NCBI GenBank assembly: GCA_963778075.1 | Contig: CAVZTJ010000015.1 | Span: 248,001-312,000 of the forward strand | Source: JASHPR01 sp963778075 | GTDB lineage: Bacteria > Actinomycetota > Actinomycetes > Streptosporangiales > Streptosporangiaceae | Direction of reading: 5' to 3' | Length of the DNA: 64,000 nucleotides | Part shown: piece by piece, positions 23,798 to 32,441 of the stretch | How positions within the stretch are numbered: position 1 is the stretch's first letter | Layout: every line of letters starts with the position of its first letter | The notes under the pieces: model-generated | Seen by the model: only the letters and a program-made list of their open reading frames with translations | The model's database searches: none | Told to the model about the DNA's origin: nothing | Position numbers and translations under genes: made by a program

Positions 23798-25006
23798 GTG
23801 GACAAGCAGCGCAAGATCCGGGTCGCGGTCGTCTTCGGCGGCAGGGGGCCCGAGCACGCGGTGTCCTGCATGGGCGGCGGCAACATGCTCGGGTCGATCG
23901 ACCGCAACAAGTACGAGGTGGTCCCGGTCGGCATCACCCGCGACGGCGCCTGGGTGCTGGCCGCGGACGACCCGGCCAGGCTCGCGGTCACCGGGGGCCA
24001 GCTGCCGTCGGTGGAGGCCGTCGCCGGGACGGGCGCGCAGGTCGTCCCCTGGGCCGACCGCCGCCATCCAGCCGCCAGCGCTGCCGGATCTGCTGCTGCC
24101 CTGCGTGAGCCCGCCCAGTCCCTGACCACCAGCGCACCCGCCCAGATACCCCACCTGCTCGGCGACGTCGACGTGGTGCTGCCGGTGCTGCACGGCCCGT
24201 TCGGCGAGGACGGCACCATCCAGGGCCTGCTGGAGATGGCCGGCGTGCCCTACGTCGGGGCCGGCGTGCTGGCCAGCGCGGTCAGCATGGACAAGGAGTA
24301 CATGAAGATCATCTTCCAGGCCAAGGGACTGCCGGTCGGGCCGCACGTGGTGGTGCGCGAGCGCGACTGGTCCCCGGAGGAGGCGGAAGGCATCACCTGG
24401 TCGCCCGCGGACGCCGAGCACAAGCGGGTGCTCGACGCCATCGCCGAGCTTGGCTGGCCGCTGTTCGTCAAGCCAGCCCGCGGCGGATCGAGCATCGGCA
24501 CGTCCAAGGCCTCGGACCTGGCGCAGCTGCACGAGGCGATCGCCGTCGCGCGGTCCTACGACCCGAAGGTGATCGTCGAGGCCGCCGTCGAGGGCAGCGA
24601 GATCGAGTGCTCGGTGCTGGAGGGACGGGACGGTGGCCCGCCCGACACCAGCCTTCCCGGGCAGCTGCTGATCGACGGGGGCGAGGAGTTCTGGGACTTC
24701 GAGGCGAAGTATCTGGACGCCGCGAGCGGGATGGCGATTCCGGCGCCGATCCCGGCCGAGCATCAGCAGGAGATCCGCCGGATGGCGGCGCAGGCGTTCG
24801 AGGCCGTCTCCTGCGAGGGCCTGGCACGCGTCGACTTCTTCTACACCCGGCAGGGCGAGATCCTGATCAACGAGATCAACACGATCCCCGGGCTGTCCCC
24901 CGCGTCCTATTTCCAGAAGATGTGGGAGGCGAGCGGCCTGGCGTTCCCCGACCTGATCGACCGGCTGCTGCAGACCGCGCTGTCCAGACGCTCTGGCCTG
25001 CGGTAA
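23798..25006 (+). CDS. ddl: D-alanine--D-alanine ligase
   Basis: Ddl joins two D-alanines for peptidoglycan stem peptides. The 402-residue ATP-grasp enzyme shows IRVAVVFGGRGPEHAVSCMG, VLPVLHGPFGEDGTIQGLLE, FVKPARGGSSIGTSKA and the metal-binding end LINEINTIPGLSPASYF. An Ala-rich loop of about 25 residues (near 85-110) is longer than in Escherichia coli. It starts at GTG 23798 after GAGGGAG and converges with the AraC-type regulator, 11 bases apart. Confidence 0.96.
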   Translation: MDKQRKIRVAVVFGGRGPEHAVSCMGGGNMLGSIDRNKYEVVPVGITRDGAWVLAADDPARLAVTGGQLPSVEAVAGTGAQVVPWADRRHPAASAAGSAAALREPAQSLTTSAPAQIPHLLGDVDVVLPVLHGPFGEDGTIQGLLEMAGVPYVGAGVLASAVSMDKEYMKIIFQAKGLPVGPHVVVRERDWSPEEAEGITWSPADAEHKRVLDAIAELGWPLFVKPARGGSSIGTSKASDLAQLHEAIAVARSYDPKVIVEAAVEGSEIECSVLEGRDGGPPDTSLPGQLLIDGGEEFWDFEAKYLDAASGMAIPAPIPAEHQQEIRRMAAQAFEAVSCEGLARVDFFYTRQGEILINEINTIPGLSPASYFQKMWEASGLAFPDLIDRLLQTALSRRSGLR

Positions 25007-25017
25007 CCGCGCCGCAG

Positions 25018-26046
25018 TCAGCCGGCCTTCCGCTGCTGGAAGGCACGGCGGTATGCCTGCGGGCTGGTGCGCAGCCCGCGGGCGAAGTGCTTGCGGAAGT
25101 TGTCCGCCGAGCCGAAACCGCTCCTCTCGGCGACAATCTCGACCGGCAGGTCGGAGGTTTCGAGCAGCCGCTGCGCCAGCCGGATGCGCTCTCGCACGAG
25201 CCACTGGTAGGGGGTCGTTCCGACGGCGGCGAGGAAGCGCCTGGCGAACGTCCGCGGGCTCATGGCCGCGCGAGCCGCCAGGTCGTTGACGGTCACCGGC
25301 TGGTCCAGGTGCTCCTGCAGCCAGGCCAGGGTGTCGGCGAACAGGTTCGTGCTGTCGAGCGCGGGCACCGGCGCCTCGATGTACTGGGCCTGCCCGCCGT
25401 CGCGCTGCAGCGGGACCACGAGGTCCCTGGCCAGCCTGGTAGCGATCTCGGTTCCGTAGTCGCGCTGCACCACGTGCAGGCAGAGGTCGATGCTGGCGGC
25501 ACTGCCCGCCGAGGTCAGCACGTCGCCGTCATCCACGTACAGCACCCCGGGATCGACGCGGACCCCGGGATAGCGCCTGGCCAGGTCGGCGCATTCGGAC
25601 CAGTGCGTAGTGGCGGGATGGCCGTCAAGGATCCCCGCGGCGGCTAGCACGAACGCGCCCGTGCACAACGAGACCATGCGGCACCCACGCTGACTTGCCT
25701 CACGCAGGGCCGCGAGCACCTCGGAGGGGACCTTCTCGGGGAATTCGGTTGGCAGCAGGATCACGGTATCGGCTGCCCGCAGCGCCTCCAGGCTGTGCGG
25801 GATCTGCACCCGCATGCCGATGTCCGTCGTCACCGAGGGCGTGGGGCCGCAGATGGTCAGGCTGTACCAGGGAACGCCGAACGCGGCCGAGTAGTCGTGC
25901 CCGAAGATGTCGCACGCTACGCCAAGCTCAAACGCTGGAATGCCGTCGTAGACGATCACAGCGACCTCATGGGTCCAGCGCGCGGGCGTGTCCGGCCGTG
26001 GAGGCCCCGCTAGGCTCACGTGAAGATTGGCAGCTTTGTCGCGCAC
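25018..26046 (-). CDS. GATase1-like/AraC-family transcriptional regulator
   Basis: The protein joins an N-terminal DJ-1/PfpI-type domain (VAVIVYDGIPAFELGVACDI, then CRMVSLCTGAFVLAAAGILD with the nucleophile-elbow Cys) to two C-terminal AraC helix-turn-helix motifs (TVNDLAARAAMSPRTFARRF and PVEIVAERSGFGSADNFRKH). Regulators of this FtrA/GlxA type control amino acid, quaternary amine or stress genes; the ligand here is unknown. The start is uncertain: GTG 26046 and GTG 26019 both fit, and neither has a good ribosome site. It faces a hypothetical gene divergently. Confidence 0.88.
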   Translation of the reverse strand: MRDKAANLHVSLAGPPRPDTPARWTHEVAVIVYDGIPAFELGVACDIFGHDYSAAFGVPWYSLTICGPTPSVTTDIGMRVQIPHSLEALRAADTVILLPTEFPEKVPSEVLAALREASQRGCRMVSLCTGAFVLAAAGILDGHPATTHWSECADLARRYPGVRVDPGVLYVDDGDVLTSAGSAASIDLCLHVVQRDYGTEIATRLARDLVVPLQRDGGQAQYIEAPVPALDSTNLFADTLAWLQEHLDQPVTVNDLAARAAMSPRTFARRFLAAVGTTPYQWLVRERIRLAQRLLETSDLPVEIVAERSGFGSADNFRKHFARGLRTSPQAYRRAFQQRKAG

Positions 26047-26098
26047 GCTGTCAATGATGCCACTTTTGGATTCGCGGCGGCAGCCGCAACATATAGGT

Positions 26099-26662
26099 AT
26101 GCGAAGTTCATGCGGAATTTCCGTGGCAGACGACGCCCGCCGCCGGGTGGCGCGGCACCCGCGGCGGAGCACGCTGGTTTTCACCGACGGGCCCGGCTGG
26201 CGCCAGCTCGCCTGGCGTTCGTGCGGGATCACCGACCGGGCACTGGCGCGCGCGTTCGGCGGTCGACTCGACCGTCGCCTGGCGGCCGGGCGCTCACCTG
26301 AATCGGCCAGGCTGCTTGCTGCCCGCGCTCAGGAACTTGTCTCGCCGGCCACCCGGCAGGCCCTGGCGGATGACTGGGAGTATGTCCTGGACCGGGCAAA
26401 GCATGCGCCAGGGCCGACCCTGGGCAAGATGGCGCTGCATCGTGACTGGATCGTCGCGGCCGAGCCCGAAGTACGCGAGATCGCGGCCTGTCTGCGGACG
26501 CCGCTTCCGGTGTCGGCCGCTGGCGTCGCCGCGGCGAGCGTGCTGCTGACCGATGGCGCCGGGCCGGTGTACAACCTGCGCGCCCGCCCCGGCTTGCGCG
26601 ACGCCCTTCGGCTGGCGATCGCGCAGCTAGATCCCTCGGTGTCGCTGTTCGCCTCGCCGTGA
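26099..26662 (+). CDS. hypothetical protein
   Basis: I do not recognise this protein. The 187 residues look soluble and alpha-helical with codon use like the neighbours. It has RQLAWRSCGITDRALARAFG near residue 35, DDWEYVLDRAKHAPGPTLGK near 95 and a small-residue stretch AAGVAAASVLLTDGAGPVYN near 140. Starts at 26099 (ATG) and 26123 (GTG) are both possible. It is divergent from the AraC-type regulator and converges with the HU gene, so the regulator could control it; that is inference. Confidence 0.65.
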   Translation: MRSSCGISVADDARRRVARHPRRSTLVFTDGPGWRQLAWRSCGITDRALARAFGGRLDRRLAAGRSPESARLLAARAQELVSPATRQALADDWEYVLDRAKHAPGPTLGKMALHRDWIVAAEPEVREIAACLRTPLPVSAAGVAAASVLLTDGAGPVYNLRARPGLRDALRLAIAQLDPSVSLFASP

Positions 26663-26730
26663 GCCGACGGCGAGGCCAGCGCGTCTGGCGGGCGGCGCTG
26701 TCCGCTCCGCCCGCCAGCGCACTACGTCGG

Positions 26731-27027
26731 CTACTTCTTTGCCGCGACCTTCTTCTCGCCGTTGACGATCGCCTTGAAGTCGGCGCCAGCCCGGAACTTG
26801 GGCACCGACGACTTCGGCACCTTGATGGACGCGCCGGTGGCGGGGTTGCGGGCCGTGCGGGCCAGCCGGACAGCCTTCTCGAACACCCCGAATCCCGTTA
26901 TAGCGACCTTGTCGCCTTTCGCGACGGCGGCCTGGATGGTGTCGAGCACCGCGTTGAGCGCTTCGGTCGCGGTCTTCTTGTCACCCATCCGAGTCGAAAT
27001 CGCGTCGATCAGGTCACGCTTGTTCAT
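26731..27027 (-). CDS. hup: HU-family DNA-binding protein
   Basis: HU is the abundant histone-like protein that bends DNA. The 98-residue product reads MNKRDLIDAISTRMGDKKTA, with the DNA-arm signature GFGVFEKAVRLARTARNPATG near residues 46-66 and a short basic end KKVAAKK. It lacks the long Lys/Ala C-terminal tail of mycobacterial HupB, so it is the short actinobacterial type. CAGGAGTGATGA precedes the ATG. The position after gpsA-ddl resembles the hupB locus of mycobacteria. Confidence 0.96.
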   Translation of the reverse strand: MNKRDLIDAISTRMGDKKTATEALNAVLDTIQAAVAKGDKVAITGFGVFEKAVRLARTARNPATGASIKVPKSSVPKFRAGADFKAIVNGEKKVAAKK

Positions 27028-27054
27028 TCATCACTCCTGCGGTTCCCCCAACGG

Positions 27055-27093
27055 GAGGTCGCGCGGACAGGGCAGCCGGCTTCTCGCGACCTC
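27055..27093 (-). promoter_or_regulatory. inverted repeat in the HU leader
   Basis: GAGGTCGCG (27055-27063) and CGCGACCTC (27085-27093) are a perfect 9-bp inverted repeat separated by 21 bases. It lies 28 bases upstream of the HU start codon. It may be a leader hairpin controlling translation or an operator. The rest of the 225-base gap up to 27252 holds no gene I can support. Confidence 0.45.
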
Positions 27094-27252
27094 TGATGTG
27101 CCTGAAATTAGGCGATCCAGCGTCCCGGCACAATCACATCCGCTTAAAAGCGCGGCGTGTCGACGCTTGCATCACTCGTAATGCTACGGGAATAGGAAAT
27201 TCATCAACCACCGGGGTACACGAAAGCCGTTGGATGGAGTGGCGCCGCGCGA

Positions 27253-27918
27253 CTAATCCCGCGCGCCTCCGCCTGACGCCGGCCGGGTGCGATTAGGCCC
27301 GGCAGGACCGACAGGCTGGTCGGCCAAGGGATTCCCGGCGATGTCGGCGAGGAGTCTGTCGAGCCGCCTGGCGCTGCGCGCCACATCGGCACCGGGCGTC
27401 TTCATCGCATCGCATATCGCCGCGAAACGGCGCTGGAACCGGATCCTGTCGTCGCCCGCAAGGTCAGCTGACCCAAGAAGTCGCTGCACCATAAGCAGCC
27501 TCCTGGCCATCCCATCGCCGCCTTGCCCGAACCAGAAAGGCGGGGGCTGGAATCGCCCCAGAACTCCTCCCCTCGCCCGCACATCGCACCGGCAAATATC
27601 AACGGTTAGCAGAATTCCAGTGTCAGAATCGACCACTGCCTGCAGTTCCGCAATGGTTTGCAGCCGCGATCGGGCGGGCAATATGCCAGTGTTTATCAGC
27701 TTATGGTTCTGCGGCCCGAAGGGCTCCGCAGCCAGGATCACCCGGAGCCCTGGCCATGCCGCCGCCGCGCCGTCACCGGGCCCCTGGGGCCAGCAGCCCG
27801 GGCTCGCGATCAGGATCGTCGCTTCCGATGGGACGCCAGCAGGTGTGTGGCCGGGCCGGGCCGAGACGGCCCGGCCGGTCCATGAGTCGAACGGACCCTC
27901 CCCGGTGCTGGCCGGCAT
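27253..27918 (-). CDS. hypothetical protein
   Basis: The 221-residue frame is not recognised. It has a middle section LQTIAELQAVVDSDTGILLTVD, as seen in some actinobacterial proteins that follow sigma-factor genes. A C-terminal helical part holds RFQRRFAAICDAMKTPGADV. The N-terminal 50 residues look low-complexity. It follows the orphan membrane protein on the same strand after 31 bases. A longer opposite-strand frame crosses it, but the helical pattern favours this strand. It may be a decayed gene. Confidence 0.4.
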   Translation of the reverse strand: MPASTGEGPFDSWTGRAVSARPGHTPAGVPSEATILIASPGCWPQGPGDGAAAAWPGLRVILAAEPFGPQNHKLINTGILPARSRLQTIAELQAVVDSDTGILLTVDICRCDVRARGGVLGRFQPPPFWFGQGGDGMARRLLMVQRLLGSADLAGDDRIRFQRRFAAICDAMKTPGADVARSARRLDRLLADIAGNPLADQPVGPAGPNRTRPASGGGARD

Positions 27919-27949
27919 CCGACGACGGTATCGCCCCGCCGGCGCCCGT

Positions 27950-28675
27950 TCAGCGCCGGCCGCCGCAGACCGCGCGCCCGGCCGCGAACGTGATCCTCGC
28001 GGGCTTGCCGCTCCCGGTGGTCCAGACCTCCAGCGAGACGCACCGGGGCGGCTTGCTGACCAGGAAGTAACCGCCGTACAGCGTGTAGCCGGGCGGGCTG
28101 TTGTAGGCCGCGTCCGCCGGGCAGCCGGCGAACGTCACGCCCGATTCGCCGTCTTTGATGGTGTACCGGCCGTTAACGCCATTCGCAAAGTCGGACCGGC
28201 CGAACAGGAACCGGAAGTACAGCCTGGCCGGGCCGGCCACGGTGACCCGGGCCTTCGCGTTGTCCCTGACCGCTACCTCAAGGCCGCCGATGCCGAACTC
28301 GTGGACCCACTGGATGCCGACGGCCTGGCGCAGGCCCACCAGCAAGAGCGGGCCAACACGGATGCTCTGGCTCATGTCCGGCCCGTTAAGGACCTCGATC
28401 TGCCTGCTGCAGGACTGCAGCACGGTGCGAGGCTCCGCTCGCGGAGCGGGTCTGGCTGCCGGCGGCCGGCCGGGCGCATGCCCGCCACGCAGCGCCGATC
28501 CGGCGGGGGACACCACGAGTGCGCCGGCCGCGACCACGGCCATGCAGGCGATGGTCGTGGCCGCGCGGTGCCGCCTGCGCCGGGCCCTGATCCGCTGCAG
28601 CAGGTTCGCCGGGGGCTGCTCGTCAGCGACCGCCGCGTGCATCGCGGCCCGCAGTCGCTGCTCGATCTCGCTCAT
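27950..28675 (-). CDS. membrane-anchored protein, likely sigma-factor partner
   Basis: The 241-residue protein begins MSEIEQRLRAAMHAAVADEQ, has one membrane span (TTIACMAVVAAGALVVSPAG, about residues 40-59) and an extracellular domain with cysteine-containing motifs VTFAGCPADAAYNSPPGYTL and AGRAVCGGRR. This layout, directly overlapping the end of a SigE-type sigma gene (ATGA), is typical of the membrane partners of such sigma factors. The sigma gene is only a remnant here, so this protein has lost its partner in the window. I do not assign a precise function. Confidence 0.7.
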   Translation of the reverse strand: MSEIEQRLRAAMHAAVADEQPPANLLQRIRARRRRHRAATTIACMAVVAAGALVVSPAGSALRGGHAPGRPPAARPAPRAEPRTVLQSCSRQIEVLNGPDMSQSIRVGPLLLVGLRQAVGIQWVHEFGIGGLEVAVRDNAKARVTVAGPARLYFRFLFGRSDFANGVNGRYTIKDGESGVTFAGCPADAAYNSPPGYTLYGGYFLVSKPPRCVSLEVWTTGSGKPARITFAAGRAVCGGRR

Positions 28676-28830
28676 CGCTGGCGCACCTCCTCGCTGGCCG
28701 CTGCCGGGTGCGGCCCGCTGACCTCGCGCAGCTTGGCCAGCCCACGCGCGGCCTGGCTCTTCACGGTTCCCGCGCTGCAGCCGAGCGCATCAGCGATCTC
28801 GGCCTCGGGCAGGTCACGGGCTCCCGGTAA
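28672..28830 (-). pseudogene. 3' remnant of a SigE-family sigma factor gene
   Basis: Only the end of region 4 remains: RDLPEAEIADALGCSAGTVK then SQAARGLAKLREVSGPHPA, ending VRQR. The preserved part is a clear sigma-70 region 4 helix-turn-helix. Upstream of about 28820 the frame turns into unrelated sequence and has no ATG, GTG or TTG before a stop at 28897-28899, so the N-terminal two thirds are gone. The break lies about 110 bases before the transhydrogenase operon. The stop overlaps the next gene as ATGA. Confidence 0.8.
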
Positions 28831-28931
28831 TGTCCATTCTGTAGGTTTGCTGTGGAGCGCACCGGACTTGGCGTCTGCCCGATCCCGCGCATGCCACTAT
28901 GGTCAGGCTTTCTAGTCACGAGGTCACGAGC

Positions 28932-30095
28932 ATGAAGGTTGCCGTTCTCAGGGAGACAGCGCCGGGCGAGCGCCGGGTTTCGCTTGTACCCGAGGCTGTG
29001 ACCAAGCTGCGCGCGGCCGACCTTGAGGTTCTGGTCGAGTCGGGCGCCGGCGGCGGCGCCTGGCTCAGCGACGACGCGTTCACCGAGGCGGGCGCCAGCA
29101 TCGCGACCCGTGGCGAGATCCAGCAGACAGCGGACGCGATCGTGATGGTGGGCAGGCCAGATGACGAGGCGATCGCCCGCTTCCGGCAGGGCCAGGCTGT
29201 GCTGGGGATGCTGGCGCCGCTGGGGGATCCCAGTTTCGCGCGGCGCCTGGCCGACGCCGGCGTCACGTCCATCAGCCTCGACCTGATCCCGCGGACGCTG
29301 CCGCGGGCGCAGCAGATGGACGCCCTCTCCTCTCAGGCGAACATCGCCGGCTACAAGGCGGCGGTGCTGGCCGCCGACACGTTCGGGCGCTTCTTCCCGC
29401 TGCTGATCACCGCTGCGGGCACCGCGAGGCCGGCCAAGGTGCTCGTACTCGGGACCGGGGTCGCCGGCCTGCAGGCCATCGGCACCGCCCGCCGCCTCGG
29501 TGCCGTGGTCAGCGCCTACGACGTGCGCCCGGAAACCAAGGCCGAGGCGCAGTCGCTCGGGGCTACCTTCATCGAGCTGACGTCGGTCGGCTCGGCCAGC
29601 GGCGAGGGCGGGTACGCCCGGGCGCTGACCGAGGAAGAGCGCCAGGCCCAGCAGGACGAGCTGGCCGGCCACATCGCCCGGCACGATGTCGTCATCACCA
29701 CCGCACAGGTACCGGGCCGCCGGCCTCCGCTTCTGGTCACCGGCCACGCACTCAAGGCGATGGCACCGGGCTCCGTCATCGTGGACATGGGCGCGAGCGC
29801 ACTCGGCGGCAACGTGGCAGGATCGCAAGCCGGCGAGACGGTGGTCACCGAGAACGGCGTGACGATCGTCGGCGCCGCGAACCTGGCGTCCACGATGCCG
29901 GCCGCCGCGTCGGCAATGTACGCGCGAAACATGAGTTCCCTGCTGCTATACCTGGTGAAAGACGGTGCTCTCGCCGTCGACCTCTCCGATGACCTGCAGC
30001 GGGGCGTCGTGATCACCTATGAAGGCCAGGTGGTTCATCCCGCCCTGGCCGATCCTGTTGGAGGTCCCGCCGATGTCGACGGCGCTTCTCACTGA
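28932..30095 (+). CDS. pntAA: NAD(P) transhydrogenase subunit alpha part 1
   Basis: This is the NAD(H)-binding domain I of the proton-translocating transhydrogenase, which makes NADPH from NADH using the proton gradient. The 387-residue product begins MKVAVLRETAPGERRVSLVP and has the Rossmann motif VLVLGTGVAGLQAIGTARRL near residue 170 and SVIVDMGASALGGNVAGS. ATG 28932 is used; an upstream ATG in frame adds 11 unlike residues. It overlaps pntAB by 23 bases. Split alpha subunits are normal in actinobacteria. Confidence 0.96.
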   Translation: MKVAVLRETAPGERRVSLVPEAVTKLRAADLEVLVESGAGGGAWLSDDAFTEAGASIATRGEIQQTADAIVMVGRPDDEAIARFRQGQAVLGMLAPLGDPSFARRLADAGVTSISLDLIPRTLPRAQQMDALSSQANIAGYKAAVLAADTFGRFFPLLITAAGTARPAKVLVLGTGVAGLQAIGTARRLGAVVSAYDVRPETKAEAQSLGATFIELTSVGSASGEGGYARALTEEERQAQQDELAGHIARHDVVITTAQVPGRRPPLLVTGHALKAMAPGSVIVDMGASALGGNVAGSQAGETVVTENGVTIVGAANLASTMPAAASAMYARNMSSLLLYLVKDGALAVDLSDDLQRGVVITYEGQVVHPALADPVGGPADVDGASH

Positions 30096-30414
30096 CCTGG
30101 TCATCTTCGTGCTCAGCCTCTGGGTGGGCTTCGAGGTGATCAGCAAGGTGCCGGCCACGCTGCATACACCCCTGATGTCGGCGGCCAACTCCATCCACGG
30201 GATCGTCCTCGTCGGCGCGATGCTGATCGCGGCCACCACGAACAGCTGGATCGGCTACGTGATCGCGTTCCTGGCCGCGGTGTTCGCCTCCGCCAACGTG
30301 GTCGGCGGGTACGTGGTGACCGGCCGGATGCTCAAGATGTTCCGCAAGCGGCCTACGGCGCCGATCGCCGCGCCGGCGCAGCCTGCCGCGGCGCGGGACG
30401 GGCAGTCGTCATGA
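30073..30414 (+). CDS. pntAB: NAD(P) transhydrogenase subunit alpha part 2
   Basis: This 113-residue membrane subunit carries the domain IIa helices of transhydrogenase. Hydrophobic spans are TDLVIFVLSLWVGFEVIS, SIHGIVLVGAMLIAATTN and YVIAFLAAVFASANVVGGYV. ATG 30073 has GGAGG nine bases upstream, inside the end of pntAA. The C-terminal end is Pro/Ala-rich. It overlaps pntB as ATGA. Confidence 0.95.
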   Translation: MSTALLTDLVIFVLSLWVGFEVISKVPATLHTPLMSAANSIHGIVLVGAMLIAATTNSWIGYVIAFLAAVFASANVVGGYVVTGRMLKMFRKRPTAPIAAPAQPAAARDGQSS

Positions 30415-31823
30415 GCGGGTTCAGCTTCGCCAGCCAGTTGATCTACGTGCTGGCTGCTTCGTGCTTCGTGCTCGGCCTGCACCTGATGAACAACCCGGCG
30501 TCCGCGCGCCGCGGCAACCAGTTCTCCACGGCCGGCATGGTGATCGCCATCGCCACCACCCTGGCGCTGATCGCCCACGCGGGCGTCATCACCGCCACCG
30601 GCTGGACGGTGATGCTCGTCGGCGCGCTGATCGGCGGCGGCGTGGGCCTCTACGCGGCGCGCACCGTGCAGATGACCGCGATGCCGCAGCTGGTGAGCAT
30701 GTTCAACGCGGTGGGCGGCGGGGCGGCGGCGCTGGTCGCAATCCACGACTACATTCGCGTGGCCAGCGCCGTGGTCGGGCCCGCGGAGTCCACGACGATC
30801 ACCACGCTGCTTGACGTGATCATCGGATCGGTGACGTTCTCTGGGTCGATCATCGCGGCCGGCAAGCTCCAGGGCGTGATCACGTCAGCGCCGGTCACGT
30901 TCCCCGGCGCGCGCGTGGTCAACGTGGTGCTCGCCGCGTTCGGCATCGCCGCCGCCGGGTACGTGCTCGCCACGCCCAGCCTGGCCGGGCTGTGGATCGT
31001 GGTTGTGGCGTCCCTCGTGTTCGGCGTGCTCATGGTGATGCCCATCGGCGGGGCCGACATGCCGGTGGTGATCTCACTGCTGAACGCGTTCACCGGCACC
31101 GCGGTGGCGATGGCCGGCTTCGTCATCGGCAACTGGGCGCTGATCATCGCGGGCGCCCTGGTCGGGGCGTCCGGCGGGATCCTGACCAAGCTCATGGCCG
31201 ACGCGATGAACCGCTCGATCGGCAACATCATCGTGGGCGGGTTCGGCACCGGTGACGCGGCAGCCGCCGTGGTAGCGGGCGCGGGGGCCGACGTGAGGGC
31301 GATCGCCGCCGACGACGCCGGGATCCAGCTCGCGTACGCCGGGAAGGTGATCATCGTGCCGGGCTACGGCCTGGCTGCGGCGCAGGCCCAGCACGAGGTC
31401 GCCGAGCTTGCGGATGTGCTGGAGTCGCATGGCGTCGACGTGAGCTACGCGATCCATCCGGTGGCCGGCCGCATGCCCGGTCACATGAACGTGCTGCTGG
31501 CCGAGTCCAACGTCCCGTACCCGCAGCTGAAGGAAATGGACGACGTCAACCCGGAGTTCGCCCGCACCGACGTAGCGCTGGTGATCGGGGCCAACGACGT
31601 CACGAATCCGGCTGCGCGCCGCCCGGGTACCGCGATCTCCGGCATGCCGATCCTGGACGTGGACCAGGCCAAGAGCATCATCGTGATCAAGCGGTCCATG
31701 GGTCACGGCTACGCGGGCATCGACAACGAGCTGTACAGCAACCCCAAGACCAGCATGTACTTTGCCGACGCCAAGACCGCGCTGAGCGAACTGACGTCCG
31801 CCGTCAAAACCCTCGTCGGCTGA
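30411..31823 (+). CDS. pntB: NAD(P) transhydrogenase subunit beta
   Basis: The 470-residue subunit holds the remaining proton-channel helices (residues 1-270) and the NADP(H)-binding domain III. Domain III shows VIIVPGYGLAAAQAQHEVAE near residue 318, HPVAGRMPGHMNVLLAE near 350 and VALVIGANDVTNPAAR near 392, all typical. It overlaps pntAB by 4 bases and completes the operon. Confidence 0.97.
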   Translation: MSGFSFASQLIYVLAASCFVLGLHLMNNPASARRGNQFSTAGMVIAIATTLALIAHAGVITATGWTVMLVGALIGGGVGLYAARTVQMTAMPQLVSMFNAVGGGAAALVAIHDYIRVASAVVGPAESTTITTLLDVIIGSVTFSGSIIAAGKLQGVITSAPVTFPGARVVNVVLAAFGIAAAGYVLATPSLAGLWIVVVASLVFGVLMVMPIGGADMPVVISLLNAFTGTAVAMAGFVIGNWALIIAGALVGASGGILTKLMADAMNRSIGNIIVGGFGTGDAAAAVVAGAGADVRAIAADDAGIQLAYAGKVIIVPGYGLAAAQAQHEVAELADVLESHGVDVSYAIHPVAGRMPGHMNVLLAESNVPYPQLKEMDDVNPEFARTDVALVIGANDVTNPAARRPGTAISGMPILDVDQAKSIIVIKRSMGHGYAGIDNELYSNPKTSMYFADAKTALSELTSAVKTLVG

Positions 31824-31844
31824 CCAAGCCCTCACCGATCGCCG

Positions 31845-32441
31845 GTGCGCAGGGACGTCGTCAGGAGGCGGGTCGGCCCTGCACTCTACGAGGCCATGGA
31901 GCCCGGCGACCAGATCATGGCCGGAGCCCTGGCGATGACGGGCCCTTCACCCGCCTGGGAAATGCTTCTCACGTTGCCGGCCCTGGCGGGCGGTGTGGCC
32001 GGTGCGGCGAACCTGTTCGGCAACTTCAACCCTCCACAGCTGCTGCTCGGGCCCGTCCTCGTCTTCGTGCCATTCCTCTTTGCGTGGCCACTGCAACTCC
32101 GGCGCAAGCCAGTGTTCGTCGCAGTTACGCAGCGACAGTTCATCTGCTACGGCATGTCCAGGTTCGGGCGCGAGCCTTCACGCCTGCTCTTCAGCGCGCC
32201 GCTGGCAGCCGTCCGAGTGACGAACCTCGGCGGCAGGATGCCTAACTGGGGAGCTGTTAGATACAGCGGCCCAGGTATCGACGGCCGCACCCAACGGTTC
32301 AACGTCAGCGGGCGCTGGCGCCGTGACCTCAACGAGGCACTGGCAGCACTGCAGGCTGGCGGCGCCGCCGTCGATGGCAGGTCGCCAAGTCGGCCCCCAC
32401 TGCAGCCGGGATTCCCAATCGGCACAGACGCACCCGCGTGA
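31845..32441 (+). CDS. two-helix membrane protein
   Basis: The 198-residue protein is not recognised. It has a short N-terminal part, two membrane spans (MLLTLPALAGGVAGAANLFG and LLLGPVLVFVPFLFAWPLQL, about residues 40-85) and a cytoplasmic domain of mixed strands (FVAVTQRQFICYGMSRFG to RWRRDLNEALAALQAG), reminiscent of PH-like domains. It starts at GTG 31845. It overlaps the Rpn-like nuclease gene by 4 bases (GTGA), so they are co-translated. Confidence 0.65.
   Translation: MRRDVVRRRVGPALYEAMEPGDQIMAGALAMTGPSPAWEMLLTLPALAGGVAGAANLFGNFNPPQLLLGPVLVFVPFLFAWPLQLRRKPVFVAVTQRQFICYGMSRFGREPSRLLFSAPLAAVRVTNLGGRMPNWGAVRYSGPGIDGRTQRFNVSGRWRRDLNEALAALQAGGAAVDGRSPSRPPLQPGFPIGTDAPA

Noticed and set aside
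27287..28915. A 542-codon plus-strand open frame across three minus-strand genes
   Set aside because: It crosses the sigma remnant and its membrane partner, both recognisable on the other strand; no family motif is seen.
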